Positions 1 to 10,458 are shown, counted from the first letter of the stretch. The stretch: DNA of 64,000 nucleotides from Symbiodinium natans (GCA_905221605.1 CAJNDS010000001.1:1170025-1234024), one strand, 5' to 3'. Made by a program: numbers and translations. The notes: a model not told the origin generated them from the sequence alone.

Positions 1-38
1 CAGCGCCTTGCCCTTAATGTCGGTGACCTTCTTGCGTG
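1..38 (-). CDS. Unknown left-edge gene, exon continuing past the window
   Basis: Acceptor is ccttcag; after two bases completing a split codon the frame reads RKKVTDIKGKAL to the window edge. The phase fits the preceding exon, whose AAAG end supplies the first base of the Ala codon. Confidence 0.45.
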
Positions 39-3000
39 CTGAAGGTATTCTGGCCTTTCAACCAATATACTGCCCCCTAAACCCTAAACCCTAAACCCTA
101 AACCCCATTCTTGCCTTGCCTTTCCGCATGTGCGTTTGCTTCCCGAGTGAGCGCGCCATGGCAGTGATGCGGTTCGGAAAGGTGACGGCGATGAATTTGC
201 CGGTGAAGGGTGTTGTTTTTGGGTTTAGGGTTTAGGGTTTAGGGTTTAGGGTTTAGGGTTTAGGGTTTAGGGTTTAGGGTTTAGGGTTTAGGGTTTAGGG
301 TTTAGGGTTTAGGGTTTAGGGTTTAGGGTTTAGGGTTTAGGTTTAGTCAACCAGGGTGAGAAGAAACTCCACAACTTGGGTGGAGTTCCCGGACCCCATC
401 TTGCCCTAATCGGAATCCTGCCAGCTGAAGCTCTTGCTCTATGGCATCCACAGGAAGGTCAGGGTTTGCGAAACGCGACAGATCTCTGCGGGGGATGACT
501 TGCAGGGTTGGGAGGGGGGGGGGGAAGTTGCGGGTCTACCCAAGCCCAAAAATGGAACTTGCACTCTAAACCGAAAACCCTACACCCCGTAAACCAACAA
601 CCCCCAACCCCAAGGCCTGTGAAACACCTAAACCCTAAACCCTAAACGCTGAAGGTCCTGGGGAACAGCCCCCTCGTCGTACTCACTGAAGACCGAGTTC
701 GCCTGCTCAAAGAGAACCTGCGGTTCAAGGTCTGGCGAGCCAGAAGTTTGGGGTTTAGGGTTTCTAGGGTTCCCTCAGGGGTTTGTTGCGTTTATAGGGC
801 TTAGAACGTTAAAAAAGGTAAACCCTAAACCCTAAACCCTAACCCCTAACCCCTAACCCCTAAACCCCAAACCCCAAACCCCAAACCCCAAACCCTAGAC
901 CCTAAACCCTAAACCGGGGTGTAGGGCGGTGCATGATGGTCAGGCTTGCCCTTCCCGTTTAGTTCCCAGGTACCTCAGCACTGGGACCCAGCTGATGACC
1001 TGCTAGATTTGGGTCTTCACTCTCTTGCTTTTGCAGGGCATACGTATTTAACTTAGTCCTAAAACCCTAACCCCCCCCACCCTCTAAACCCTACAAGTTG
1101 GGCAAATTTGGTTTTAGGGTGGGCGGGAGGAGGGGGGGGGGGGGGGCAATGGTTCCGGGCTCCAGTACTTTTGAAGTTATAACGCTAAGGACCGAAGAAC
1201 ACTTGAATATAAGGCTTTCTGTTCAAACTAGGGCACAAGGGCATTAGGCTACTAGGGTATTGGGGAAAGCGGGTATCAGGGTAACCCTAAACACTAAACC
1301 CTAAGCCCTGAACCCTAACCCCCGGGTTTAGGGATTACAACGTATATGGCAGCTTGACATAACTGACGTAACCCATACTCAGGCTCACGCTTGTGCCTTA
1401 GGGTGCCCAACCCTGCTGGGTTTAGGGTTTAGGGTTTATAGGGTTTCGGGCGAAGGGTTCAGGTTTGTTTTGTTAGTGACAAATCCGAGCACCCTCAATC
1501 AAACCGAAACCTTAACTTTGGAGTTCGCAAACCACACCCCAAAACTGCCTTCGGGTTTAGGGTTGGGGGCATTCGTCCTAAACCCTAAGCCGCACACCCT
1601 TCCAACCTCAGCCATAAACCCCTCAAACTCTCAAGAACCTTCAACCCTAAACCCTAAACCCTAAACAGAGCCCAAGTGCCTTGGCTTCTTCAAAGCGGCC
1701 CTCCGAAAAAAGTTGAAAGCCGTTCTCGTGAAACCTCAGAAGCAGGGTTGGGGTTTAGGGTTTAGGGCTTCGGGCTTGGGGTTTAAGATTTAGGGGTTTC
1801 GGGTTTCGGGTTTGGGGTTTACGGTCCAGGGATAAGAGTCGAGGGGTTTGGTGTGTGTGGTGTGTTGGCTGACAGATAGCCTGGGGGTTTGAGACCTACA
1901 ACAGCGACATTTTGGGCTTTAGGGCTCGGGATTGAGGGTTAACCTCCGAACAGAAGGGGCTTGGAGCTTCGGCTTTAGGATTCAGCGTGAACCTGCGAGA
2001 AGACAAGAATCAGGGTTTAGAGCCAAGCAAACCCCGAACCCTAAACAGGCCCTAAACCCGAGTTCGCGGGAATGCAGCACCACGCGACGCACAATGTCAT
2101 AAGCCACCAAGACCTAAACCCTAAACAAACCCGAAACCTAAACCCCTGGTACGCGAATACGAGGGCGAAAGCTCGAGAATTAGGTCTGTGGCCTTCGGAA
2201 CATGGGGGATTCCGAAATTGGAGGGGGTACCTGTTTGGGGGTCTGCCGGCAATCCTACTATGTACCCTAAACCCTGTAAACCCAATCAACCCTATAAACC
2301 CTGTAAACCCTACAACTGATTCATGGTTGGGATAGTATTACAATTTTCTATGTTTAATTATTCCCTATTGGGTTTAAGTACCCTTGAAAATGCAAAACGT
2401 TCCCCAACTATGACCAAGACAAGCCTGAACCCTGAGTTTAGGGTTCCCGGCTTCAGGGCTTACAGGGTTGATCGGGCCTATGGGGTCTAGGGTTTTGGGG
2501 CGAGAAGCATCTGGGGCTAAAATCGGGTGTCGTAGGCCTTTACTCTAAATCCTCAACCAAAAACGTTACCCTAAATCCTAAACCCTAAACCCTAAACCCT
2601 AAACCCTAAACCCTAAATCCTAAACCCTAAACCCTAAATCCTAAACCCTAAACCCTCAACCCTGCAAGCGCCCGGCTCCGCAGCTTGTTCCAAGTCCTGC
2701 GGTATGTGGCCTGGCAAGGAAAAAGGTGGCAGAGGCATTAACCCTAAACCCTATACCCTAAACCCTAAACCCAAAACCCAAAACCCTAAACCCTAAACCC
2801 TAAACCCTAAACCCTAGGGCTTTAGAGTTTGCACGGGGGTTTTCAGGTTTAGGGCTTCAGGTTTTGGGGTTTAGGAGTTGCAAGTTTTAGGGTTTAGGCT
2901 TGAGGCTCAGGGTGTAACGTGTAGCCTTGCTTAGCGGGGTGAACGCAGGGCTTGAATCCCTAAAACCCTAAACCCTAAACCCTAAACCCTAAACCCTAAA

Positions 3001-3221
3001 CCCTAACGCTAGCTGAAATAAGTGTGTAGGGCTTATAGGGTTGAGGGCTGGAGTTACTTGGTAGCCCAGTAACCATGTTGCACCCTTTTTGGGGTTGCCT
3101 AAACCCTAAACCCTAAACCCTAAACCCTAAACCCTAAACCCTAAACCCTAAACCCTAAACCCTGAACCAACCAAAAAAAGAGGGACACGGGTACCACTGG
3201 GCTGCCAAGGTTATGTGGGCA
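1..3221 (-). CDS. Unrecognised multi-exon gene, 3' part (runs off the left edge)
   Basis: Joined by eye from 11 short minus-strand exons: 3221-3195, 2710-2672, 2254-2231, 2113-2076, 1734-1680, 1389-1342, 1027-1000, 731-687, 498-395, 138-120 and 38-1. Phases match at every junction, all acceptors are AG, and donors are GT or GC. The product reads as an ordinary soluble protein; pieces include LVAYDIVRRVVL, FHENGFQLFSEGRFEEAK, LEPQVLFEQANSVF, RDLSRFANPDLPVDAIEQEL and RKKVTDIKGKAL. The stretch FQLFSEGRFEEAK resembles a TPR helix, but I do not recognise the family. Introns are 80-500 bp and mostly telomere-like arrays. The 5' end is not identified. The central join 1389 to 395 is the most convincing part; the two most upstream exons are the weakest. 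Confidence 0.5.
120..138 (-). CDS. Unknown left-edge gene, 19-nt microexon
   Basis: Reads QTHMRK plus one base, between acceptor gggaag and a GC donor (AAAG then gcaagg). A longer frame through the same island (FTGKFIAVTFPNRITAMARS) is open but has no acceptor AG before it; a plus-strand reading is open as well, so this exon is less certain than its neighbours. Confidence 0.35.
395..498 (-). CDS. Unknown left-edge gene, 104-nt exon
   Basis: Acceptor is ctgcaag and donor is GT (gtccgg). The exon encodes 34 residues, including IPRRDLSRFANPDLPVDAIE and QELQLAGFRLGQDG. Composition is that of a normal protein, unlike the telomere-repeat translation on either side. Confidence 0.55.
687..731 (-). 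CDS. Unknown left-edge gene, 45-nt exon
   Basis: Encodes LEPQVLFEQANSVF between acceptor cgccag and a near-consensus GT donor (gtgagtac). The last base A joins TC of the next exon to give Ile. The frame stays open past the donor (SEYDEGAVPQDLQ), so a longer exon is possible. Confidence 0.5.
1000..1027 (-). CDS. Unknown left-edge gene, 28-nt exon
   Basis: Encodes QESEDPNLA plus one base between acceptor gcaaaag and GT donor gtcatc. The frame is also open outside these limits (YALQK before, GHQLGPSAE after). Confidence 0.45.
1342..1389 (-). CDS. Unknown left-edge gene, 48-nt exon
   Basis: Encodes REPEYGLRQLCQAAIY in phase 0, between acceptor gcacaag and GT donor gttgta. It joins in frame to exons on both sides. 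Confidence 0.45.
1680..1734 (-). CDS. Unknown left-edge gene, 55-nt exon with TPR-like helix
   Basis: Encodes FHENGFQLFSEGRFEEAK after one base completing a codon. The GRFEEA core is reminiscent of the first helix of a TPR, but one segment is too little for assignment. Acceptor is ttctgag, donor is GC (gcactt). Plus-strand readings of this island are also open. Confidence 0.45.
2076..2113 (-). CDS. Unknown left-edge gene, 38-nt exon
   Basis: Encodes VLVAYDIVRRVV plus CT. The acceptor AG comes from a telomere-like unit (gtttag), so a repeat unit itself appears to serve as splice acceptor. Donor is GC (gcattc). Confidence 0.45.
2231..2254 (-). CDS. Unknown left-edge gene, possible 24-nt exon
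   Basis: Encodes DCRQTPKQ in phase 0 between acceptor tagtag and GT donor gtaccc. The same island has a longer open frame in another phase (GTPSNFGIPHVPKATDLILE), so the true exon limits here are open. Confidence 0.35.
2672..2710 (-). CDS. Unknown left-edge gene, possible 39-nt exon
   Basis: Encodes ATYRRTWNKLRSR after a good acceptor (cttgccag), ending at a GC donor (gcgctt). Two other frames are also open, so frame choice rests only on phase with the next exon. Confidence 0.35.
3195..3221 (-). CDS. Unknown left-edge gene, possible 27-nt exon
   Basis: Encodes CPHNLGSPV between acceptor cttgcaag and GT donor gtaccc. Most upstream exon I can attach, and weakly supported. Confidence 0.25.
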
Positions 3222-3391
3222 CTTGCAAGAAATAGGGCTTTACCCCCCTTATATACCCCAAACAACTAGAATAGAATCCCGGGTTTAGGGCTTAGGGTTT
3301 AGGGTTTCGGATTTAGGGTTTAGGGTTTAGGGTTTAGGGTTTAGGGTTTAGGGTTTAGGGTTTAGGGACCCCCCAAAAAAGGGCACCCCCT

Positions 3392-3499
3392 CCCAGAGAC
3401 TCCAAAACCCCTTAATTAAGGAATATGCCCTAAATTAGAATAGGAACCCTAAAAAGATTAAGGTCGATTCCTTAACTAAGGGGTTTTGGAGTCTCTGGG
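3392..3499. mobile_element. Palindromic element, family C copy 1
   Basis: Terminal inverted repeat of about 28 bp beginning CCCAGAGACTCCAAAACCCC, with an AT-rich centre; a second copy lies at 57533-57639. Non-coding and MITE-like: about 108 bp and nearly all of it an imperfect palindrome. Confidence 0.8.
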
Positions 3500-3524
3500 C
3501 TATTTTCGGAAACCCCCATTGCGG

Positions 3525-3635
3525 GCGGGTTGAAGTTCAGGGAGGTGATACAGGGCCTTGGAGACTCGGGTTTTGGGGGAGGGAGAAGGACATGGACGAC
3601 TGGCAGCCGCGGAAAAGGACCCTTTCCTTCCTTAG
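3525..3635 (-). CDS. Possible exon island
   Basis: A minus-strand frame is open across the island and reads as ordinary protein (KTRVSKALYHLPELQPARNG). No phase-compatible join to the unknown left-edge gene was found. Low confidence. Confidence 0.2.
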
Positions 3636-4359
3636 GGTTTTAAGGGTTAAGGGTTAAGGGTTAAGGGTTAAGGGTTTAGGGTTTAGGGTTTAGGGTTTAG
3701 GGTTTAGTAGCGCAGGACCCTAAGCCCTACATGCTCAATCGCAGCTTCACAACAGGTTCTTCGGGCGCTTTTGACGGCAGACATGATCTCGGTATCCTAC
3801 TGCCAGCAAACCCTAAACCCTAAACCCTAAACCCTAAACCCTAAACCCTCAACCCTCAACCCTAAACCCTAAACCCTAAACCCTAAACCCTAAACCCTAA
3901 ACCCTAAACCCTAAACCCTAAACCCTAAACCCTAAACCCTAAACCCTACCTGGGGATAGAGGCTTAGGGATGAAGAGTTCGGGTGTCCGAGGATGTAGGG
4001 CTTCAGGACATTGAGGGTTTAGGGTTTAGGGTTTAGGGTTTAGGGTTTAGGGTTTAGGGTTTAGGGTTTAGGGTTTAGGCCCCCCCCGTTTAACTTTATG
4101 GCTAATGACCGCAGTGGCATCCCTAAACCCTAATGCCTAAACCCTGACTTATGAGGAGAATGCCGAATACTTGAGGGGTATTGTGAAGCTGCAGCCCCCT
4201 TCAAATCAGCACAAAGCCCCCAACAGCCGAAACCCTAAATAAACCATGAAGCCTAAAACCTAAGCCCCTTTTAGAGCTTAGGGTTTAGGGTTTGGGTAGG
4301 GTTTGGGGCTTAGGGCTTAAGGTTTGGGACTTCGGGTTTAAGGTTTGGGGCTTAGGCGG

Positions 4360-4473
4360 CTTAATTAGGCTTTCCGCGCCTTTGCGGCCGATGACCTCCA
4401 ACGTATGCGTCGGCGTAGTGCGACCTTTCAGAACGAGCCTCGGCGCACCCGGCGGGACCCTTATCAGGACCTG
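4360..4473 (-). CDS. Possible exon abutting a palindromic element
   Basis: Minus frame open from acceptor gtacag, reading PPGAPRLVLKGRTTPTHTLE then VIGRKGAESL. A second frame is also open (RSHYADAYVGGHRPQRRGK). The AG acceptor lies at the very end of the family B element (tccaagtacag), so the element would form the 3' end of the upstream intron. Confidence 0.3.
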
Positions 4474-4618
4474 TACTTGGAGGTTCATGGCACTTAGTAA
4501 CTAGTTATAACTGTACTTATAGCCCCACTTATAAGCCCCTTAAGTGCTCCAATATGGTTATAAGTACAGTTATAAGTACAGTTATAATTAGTTGCTAAGT
4601 ACCATGAACCTCCAAGTA
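4474..4618. mobile_element. Palindromic element, family B copy 1 (introner-like)
   Basis: A 145-bp imperfect palindrome with termini TACTTGGAGGTTCATGG and the complement ATGAACCTCCAAGTA. A nearly identical copy is at 57988-58133, and degenerate copies lie near 13308-13450, 21826-22046 and 25523-25600. It has no ORF. Telomere units are absent inside this copy. Near-identity over 53 kb suggests recent movement. Confidence 0.85.
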
Positions 4619-4799
4619 GAGGTTTGGGTTATAGGGTTCAGGGCTTAGAGTCTTCATCCGCACCTTGGATGTCAGAATTCCACCCTAAACCCGAAACCCT
4701 AAACCAACCCTAAACCCTAAACCCTAAACCCTGGACCCCCAAGAGTTCATCTCGGGATCCCTACATGGCCATATGAAGGGAAGCTGACGCCTTCAAGAG

Positions 4800-5020
4800 G
4801 GGAGAAACTGAGAAACCCTAAACCCCTAAAACCCTAAACCCTAAAACCCTAAACCCCCGAAACCCCTGAAACCCCTAAAACCCCTAAAAAACCCAAAACC
4901 CCTAAACCCCAAAACCCCAAAAACCCTAAAACCCTAAAACCCTAAAACCCTAAAACCCTAAAACCCTAAAACCCTAAAACCCTAAAACCCTAAAACCCTA
5001 AACCCTAAAACCCGAAAAAA
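4800..5020. repeat. Telomere-variant array (AAAACCCT)n
   Basis: Eight-base unit with one extra A, about ten uniform copies at 4918-5000, after a degenerate C-rich start. The same variant recurs at 5640-5760, 31815-31922 and 54640-54960. Confidence 0.9.
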
Positions 5021-5079
5021 CCCTAAACCCTGGAAGAAAGGACCGGTTGGGGCTTTAGGCTCGAACCTCGGAAGTGGGT

Positions 5080-5195
5080 TTAGGGTTTAGGGTTTGGGGT
5101 TTGGGGTTTGGGGTTTGGGGTTTAGGGTTTGGGGTTTGGGGTTTGGGGTTTGGGGTTTGGGGTTTGGGGTTTGGGGTTTGGGGTTTAGGGTTTGG
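5080..5195. repeat. Telomere-variant array (TTTGGGG)n
   Basis: The seven-base unit TTTGGGG alternates with TTTAGGG; the variant differs from the main motif by one A-to-G change. Any frame gives only repeats such as GLGFGVW. Confidence 0.9.
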
Positions 5196-5639
5196 GCTCA
5201 AGATGGCTGGGAGGGGAGGAGTCGAGGGTTATGAAGGGGTTCAGGGGCTTAGGCGGGATCGGGCTGGGTCCAGGAGGCGTTTTGCCGAGCTGAGCGGTTT
5301 CCCTACTTCGGAGTAGACCCTAAACCCTAAACCCTAAACCTTAAACCCTAAACCTTCTTTTTAGGTAGAAGTAGCTATTAATAGGAACCCAGAACCAGAA
5401 AAAGACTCAAGAATAGTACTCCAAAACGCAGGTTTCGGAGCACGTCGGGAATGTGCAGGGCTGGTACTCTTAAGCTGTCGGAGTTTCGATTTAGGCTTCA
5501 GGGTTCGGGGTTCTCCCCCAAAACCCTAACTAAACCCAACGCCCTAAAGCCTCCAAGCCCAAAAGCCTGAAAGCCTAAAAACTTAAAGCCCTGTATAAAG
5601 CCCTAAACTCCTAAAAGCCGAAAATCCCAGACCCTAAAA

Positions 5640-6130
5640 GCCTAAAACCCTAAAACCCTAATACCCTAAAACCCTAAAACCCTAAAACCCTAAAACCCTA
5701 AAACCCTAAAACCCTAAAACCCTAAAACCCTAAAACCCTAAAACCCTAAAACCCTAAACCCTAAACCCTAAACCCTAAAACCCTAAACCCTAAACCCTAA
5801 ACCCTCGACCCCTCTGGGCCCCGCGCTTGCCAATGGTCCGAGCGACGAAGAGTTCCCCGATGCTGGACTGCAGAGTCTCGGAACCTTTGGGGATGTCCGG
5901 GGGGGGGTTCGGGTTTGGGGTTTAGGGTTTAGGGCTAGGGTTTAGGGTTTAGGGTTTAGGGTTTAGGGCTTAGGGCTTAGGGTTTAGGGTTTAGAGTTTA
6001 GGGTTTAGGGTTTAGGGTTTAGGGTTTAGGGTTTAGGGTTTAGGGTTTAGAGTTTAGGGTTTAGGGTTTAGGGTTTAGGGTTTAGGGTTTAGGGTTTAGG
6101 GTTTAGGGCTAGGGTTTAGGGTTTCAAGGC
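5640..6130. repeat. Back-to-back opposed telomere-like arrays
   Basis: (CCCTAAAA)n then (CCCTAAA)n at about 5640-5805, a 90-bp GC-rich island, then (TTTAGGG)n at 5905-6130. Together they form a large inverted repeat around 5806-5904, which has no recognisable gene. Confidence 0.9.
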
Positions 6131-6389
6131 TCAGGGTTGTCTTGGTGGGGTTTAGGGTTTAGGGCTAGGGTTTAGGCTTCAGGGTTTAGAGCTGCCTTGG
6201 TGGGGGTTTAGGGTTATGGGCTTAGGGTTTAGGCTTCTAGGGCTTAGGATCTTAGGGTTGAGGGCTTTAGGGCTGAGCGTTGATAGGGTTTAGTGCTATA
6301 GGCCTCCCGCGCGACTGTTTGAAGGGCTCGGGTTTCGGGCGTAGGTTTTTAAGCGTGTGAAAGGGTTTTAAGGGTGTGTAAGGCCTGAA

Positions 6390-6660
6390 CAACCAAAAAA
6401 CACGAGCACTAGCGTGCATCGGCATTTCCACGGCCAGTGAAAGAAAGAATCACGATCCTGAAGGGGCCTGAACTCAGTTGCGACCTGGCGGGCCGTATGT
6501 AAAGTCCGGATAGAACTGGTTCATGGAGCCTTGTCAATTGAAGTCCAATGTCCCGCGCCAGTCACAGACGATTCAACGTGAAAACCCTTGGCCCTGAAGG
6601 CTCTCACACGTCCCATTTGCAACCCTGAGTTCTGCAGCCCGGGAGCCTTACATCTAGAAT
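6390..6660. other. Unique island, no gene recognised
   Basis: About 270 bp without telomere units, mixed composition, with several short open frames on both strands and no recognisable motif. It could contain an exon or an old element. Confidence 0.5.
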
Positions 6661-7179
6661 AGGGACTCGGGAGCGGGCTTTGGGGATTTAGAGAACAAGA
6701 ACAAAGACAAAAAGGTTTTAGGGTTTAGGGTTTAGGGTTTAGGGCTAAGGGTTTGGTCAGCCCCTCAGAGCTCTCGGGACCGAAATCCTGCGAATTCCTG
6801 ATGCAAGGCTCGTGTCCTAAAGGCAATGTTTCCTGGGGTTTAGGGTTTAGGGCTTAGGGTTTAGGGTTTAGGGTTTAGGGTTTAGGGTTTAGGTTTAGGG
6901 TTTAGGGTTTAGGGTTTAGGGTTTAGGGTTTAGGGTTGATGGTTTGGGGTTGTTTATGTTAAGGGTGCTTTTTGGGAAACCCTGGACCCTAAACCCTTAC
7001 ATCCGAATGCTGGAGCCTTCTAAAGCAACGTCCCTACTTCAACCCACAAACACACAAGCGAAAAACCTTAAGCCCCTCCCCGCAACCCTAATCGTAGCCC
7101 TAAACCCTAAACCCTAAGCCCTAAATCCGAGACCCTAGACCCTAAACCCCAAACCCTCCTCCTGGGAAGCCCGGCTTAC

Positions 7180-7212
7180 CAGGAGCTGCGTGCCGTAGCG
7201 CGTGTTCAAGCT
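7180..7212 (-). CDS. Isolated class III cyclase-like exon
   Basis: Encodes SLNTRYGTQLL between acceptor gcttaag and a consensus GT donor (gtaagcc). LNxRYGTxxL is the segment that follows the VNLAARLE motif in class III adenylate/guanylate cyclases. It stands alone, 43 kb from the cyclase exons at 50-56 kb; it may belong to a second gene, a displaced copy, or be chance over 11 residues. Confidence 0.3.
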
Positions 7213-8109
7213 CTTAAGCCTTGCTGCCCTGGGCGAAAACCCACACGTTGCGGGTGCTTTTTTGGGGCAAAGGAATTAGGGCTTAGGGGTTTAGGGTTTT
7301 AGGGATTAGGGTTTTAGGGATTAGGGTGTTAGGGTACTGGGTGCAACTAGGCTTTAAGATTGCGAGGCAGTGTTGGCCCAGTGTTGTTGATGCATTTTTC
7401 TCGGCAGGGTTTGGGGTTTAGGGTCTGGGTGGTCACCCTAGACCCTAAACCCGAAACCCTAAACCCTGAACCCTAAACATTGCGTGTGTTGAGGGACTTC
7501 TCGGTATGAAGACCATCACCCACCTGGTTCTGGGTTCAGGCTACGGAGTTCAGGCCCTGCTGGGGGGGACTCGTAGCGCAGGGTTTGGCTTTTGGCTTTT
7601 GGGTGGGCTTCAGCCTGAGCGCTTTGAGGTTTAGGGTTTAGGGTTTAGGATTTAGGGCTTCCTACAGTAAACCCCCCTAGACCCTAGACCCATTTACGGG
7701 GAGATTCGGTAGCGAGTTCCAAAACTACTTCCTACGAAGCAGCGCAATCTACGACCCTAAGCCCCAGTCCCCAAACCCGCCCTAGATCCAAACTCAACCC
7801 TAACTAAACCCTAAACCCTGAGCCCTAAACCCTAAACCCTAAACCCTAAACCCTAAACCCTAAACCCTAAGCCCCCCTAAAGCCTCCAACCAGCAAACAC
7901 CGCTTGAAGGGAAGAAGCGAAGCACCCGCGAGGCGGCCCCCCGACTTTTTTCTCCCTTCTCAAAGCCTGCGTTCATCATGGGTTCCCATACTCCCCCATA
8001 TGCAGCGTCTAGGGTTTAGGGCTTAGGGCTTAGGGCTTAAGGCTTAGGGTTTAGGGTTTAGGGCTTAGGGTTTAGGGTTTAGGGTTTAGCGTTTAGGGTT
8101 TGGGGCTTA

Positions 8110-8283
8110 GGGCTCCCCTACTACCCTCTCTATACTACCCCCCCTGGTTCCCCCCTTAAATAACCTTCATTAGACTCAACTATCCATAAATGGCCATAGT
8201 TATTGGGGGGAACCTAGGGGGAGTAGCCCTAAACCCTAAACAACCCTAAACCCTAAACCCTAGGGGGGGTAGTAGGGGAACCC
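8110..8283. mobile_element. Palindromic element interrupted by telomere units
   Basis: Outer arms TCCCCTACTACC (left) and GGTAGTAGGGGA (right) are exact complements. Inner arms (GGTTCCCCCC and GGGGGGAACC) enclose an AT-rich centre. A block of CCCTAAA units (about 8227-8265) lies between the inner and outer right arms, as if the element were opened and filled with telomere repeats. Confidence 0.7.
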
Positions 8284-8424
8284 GTGACAAAGCCTGCGTT
8301 CAGGAGCTCCCCTTCGCCAGACAAGCCACGCTTTCAGGGGTTTAGGCGTACACTAAACCCTAAAGCCTAGACCCTAAACCCTAAACCCTAAACCCTAAAC
8401 CCTAAACCCTAAACCCGCCCGCCA

Positions 8425-8890
8425 CCCCACTCTCTTGTCTTTTGTGGGTCCTGCATTGGAGGCCCCTGGGAGGGCCCCTGGAGACCCCTGGGTCCCTGAC
8501 CTCTGTCCGCTGTTCAGGCAGTGTTTTCTGGCCCTGCCTCCCTGGCTTTAGGCCCTTCGCGCCAACCAAGCCTCGCTGCCTTTGTCTGTTCCTGGCCCAT
8601 CCCTGGCCTTAGCCCCTTCGCGCCAACCCAAGCTGTCTTCGCTGACCCTGCCTCGCCTTTCCGTCTGCGCATCGCAAATGCCCCGTACTGGTGTCTTCCT
8701 GCCTCTGGCCTTGTCCTGGCCCTGCTGCAGCTTTGTGCCTGGTCCACGCACCTTGTGGAGGTCCCCAAAAGGGCGTGAGTGCTGACTCATGTGGTGCTTT
8801 GCAAAAAAAAGGTCTTAACTCCTTGAGAGTTGTAAGTGGGCGGTCTTGGGGTGGGTTGGTCTGAAGACTACCGCGCGCTCCCAAAGCGCG
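8425..8890. other. GC-rich unique island with open frames on both strands
   Basis: Largest repeat-poor segment between 5 and 14 kb. It holds an internal near-duplication of a roughly 60-bp unit containing CCCTTCGCGCCAAC. Frames of 67-91 codons are open on both strands, which is expected in GC-rich DNA, and none gives a recognised motif. A plus frame ends in a hydrophobic stretch (LPASGLVLALLQLCAW). Confidence 0.4.
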
Positions 8891-8923
8891 CTTCCGTTTG
8901 GCACGCCCTAAACCCTAAACCTT

Positions 8924-9020
8924 GGGATGTTCCCCCTTGCACTAACAGTCCTTAATAGGGATGATAATAGGGGGTACGATAATCCCGATATTCAGGACTG
9001 TTAGTAAAAGGGAACATCCC
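8924..9020. mobile_element. Palindromic element, family A copy 1
   Basis: Termini GGGATGTTCCCCCTT and GGGAACATCCC with subterminal ACTAACAGTCC/GGACTGTTAGT arms; 97 bp, non-coding. It is the reference copy of the family, with relatives at 11273, 30382, 37131, 48419, 58692 and 63717. Confidence 0.85.
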
Positions 9021-9628
9021 AACCTAAACCCCAAACCCTAAGCCGACAGCCTAAACCCTAGACGGCTTTTAGGGCTTTTCTTCGGGCTTTGGATTTGTTG
9101 CATGGGCTTCATTAGGGCTTAGGGGTCGTGCCTTTAGGGTTTCGGGCTTAAGGTTTGCGATTAGAGGAAGAACAATGTAAGGTTGAGCTTTGGCGGCTTT
9201 GGGGATTTATCGCAAAACGCCACAAGCCCTAACGGCAGAAAAGCAAGGCCCTAAAACCATGAAGCTCTAAAATCCTAAAACCCGAAGGCCCAAAAGCCTA
9301 AAACCCCATAGCCCGAACTCAGACCGCCATCTATACTACGATTCTGGACTCAGGTACCCAAAACCCTGTTTGGTATGGTTTCTAAGCTCAAGCTCGAATA
9401 CTTCACATGAACCCTCCAAATCTCGAGCCCTAAACCCTAAACCCTAAACCCTAAACCCTAAACCCTAAACCCTAAACCCTAAACCCTAAACCCTAAAACC
9501 CTAAACCCTAAACCCTAAACCCTAAACCTCCAAACCTTGAGCCCTATAAGCTTAAACTCGTGAGCCCCAAAGAGCAGCAAGTGGGGGTTTAGGGTATTAG
9601 GGGTTTCGGGTTTAGGGTTTAGGCTATT

Positions 9629-9710
9629 CGGGGTACCTTCTTGGGGCCCTTATTATGAGGGAATCCAGCTATCATTTTGGGGACTATGTTAGGGGTCCCT
9701 TCTTTTCGTA
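9629..9710. mobile_element. Family H palindromic fragment
   Basis: Contains GGGGTACCTTCTTGGGG and AGGGGTCCCTTCTTTTCGTAAACCC. Related segments are at 29193-29252 and 42684-43015. The copies share a TTTCGTAAACCCC end and an AGGGGTCCCT motif. Confidence 0.5.
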
Positions 9711-10349
9711 AACCCTAAACCCTAAACCCTAAACCCCAAAATGTCACATGGCGGAGCATCGCTGGCATCTGCCATGGGCGTGATCGCCTCTCGAGTGCAG
9801 GAAGGGCTTAGGGCTTAGGGCTTAGGGCTTAGGGTTTAGGGTTTAGGGTTTAGGGCTTAGGGCTTAGGGCTTAGGGCTTAGGGTTTAGGGTTTAGGGTTT
9901 AGGGTTTAGGGTTTAGGGTTTAGGGTTTAGGGCTTAGGTCTTGCAGTTTAAGCGGGCGCATGTGCGTTAGAGAGTAGGGCGTGCATGCGGTTTGTATCGG
10001 GCTTGCCGTTTATAGGGTTTGGGGGCATATAGAGTTTAAAGGGCATAGGGGCGTGCATGAAGTTTTGGGCTGAGAAGGGCTTTTAAAGGCTTTTGGGGCG
10101 TAAGGGCCGATCTTTACGAAGTACTAGGGCTTCATAAGGCTTATCACATTTGAGATTCCTTGGCTTGTCCTAAACCCTAAAGGTTTAGGGTTTAGGGTTT
10201 AGGGTTTAGGGCTTAGGGCTCAGGGCTTAGGGTTTAGGGTATAAACCCTGAACCCACCCTACGGGCTGCACAAGGTTTAGGAGGGAGGTGAAGGAACGGG
10301 AGGCAGGGCAGTTTAGGGTTTAGAGCTGAGCGATTTGGGTTATACAGCA

Positions 10350-10458
10350 GAGGCCCCCCCTAGAGGCCCATGTACCTAAATACTTGGGCCCCAAAGTCAT
10401 TATGCAACGAGTACTTTCAAGCCCAAGTGTGACCTGTTTTAGGTACATAGACCCTTAG
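10350..10458. mobile_element. Palindromic element, single copy
   Basis: Inverted arms ATGTACCTAAA and TTTAGGTACAT flank inner arms ACTTGGGCC/AAGCCCAAGT. About 110 bp, non-coding; no second copy noticed. Confidence 0.6.

Noticed and set aside
4143-4240. Plus-strand reading YEENAEYLRGIVKLQPPSNQ as an exon
   Set aside because: The minus strand of the same island is equally open and all supported genes are on the minus strand; nothing decides for it.
5074-5316. GLGFGVWGLG frame of 80 codons
   Set aside because: Translation of TTTGGGG units; the same applies to frames at 4292, 17951, 29331 and 61556.
7505-7580. Plus-strand reading MKTITHLVLGSGYGVQALLG
   Set aside because: Short, opposite to all other genes, and no splice-linked partners found.
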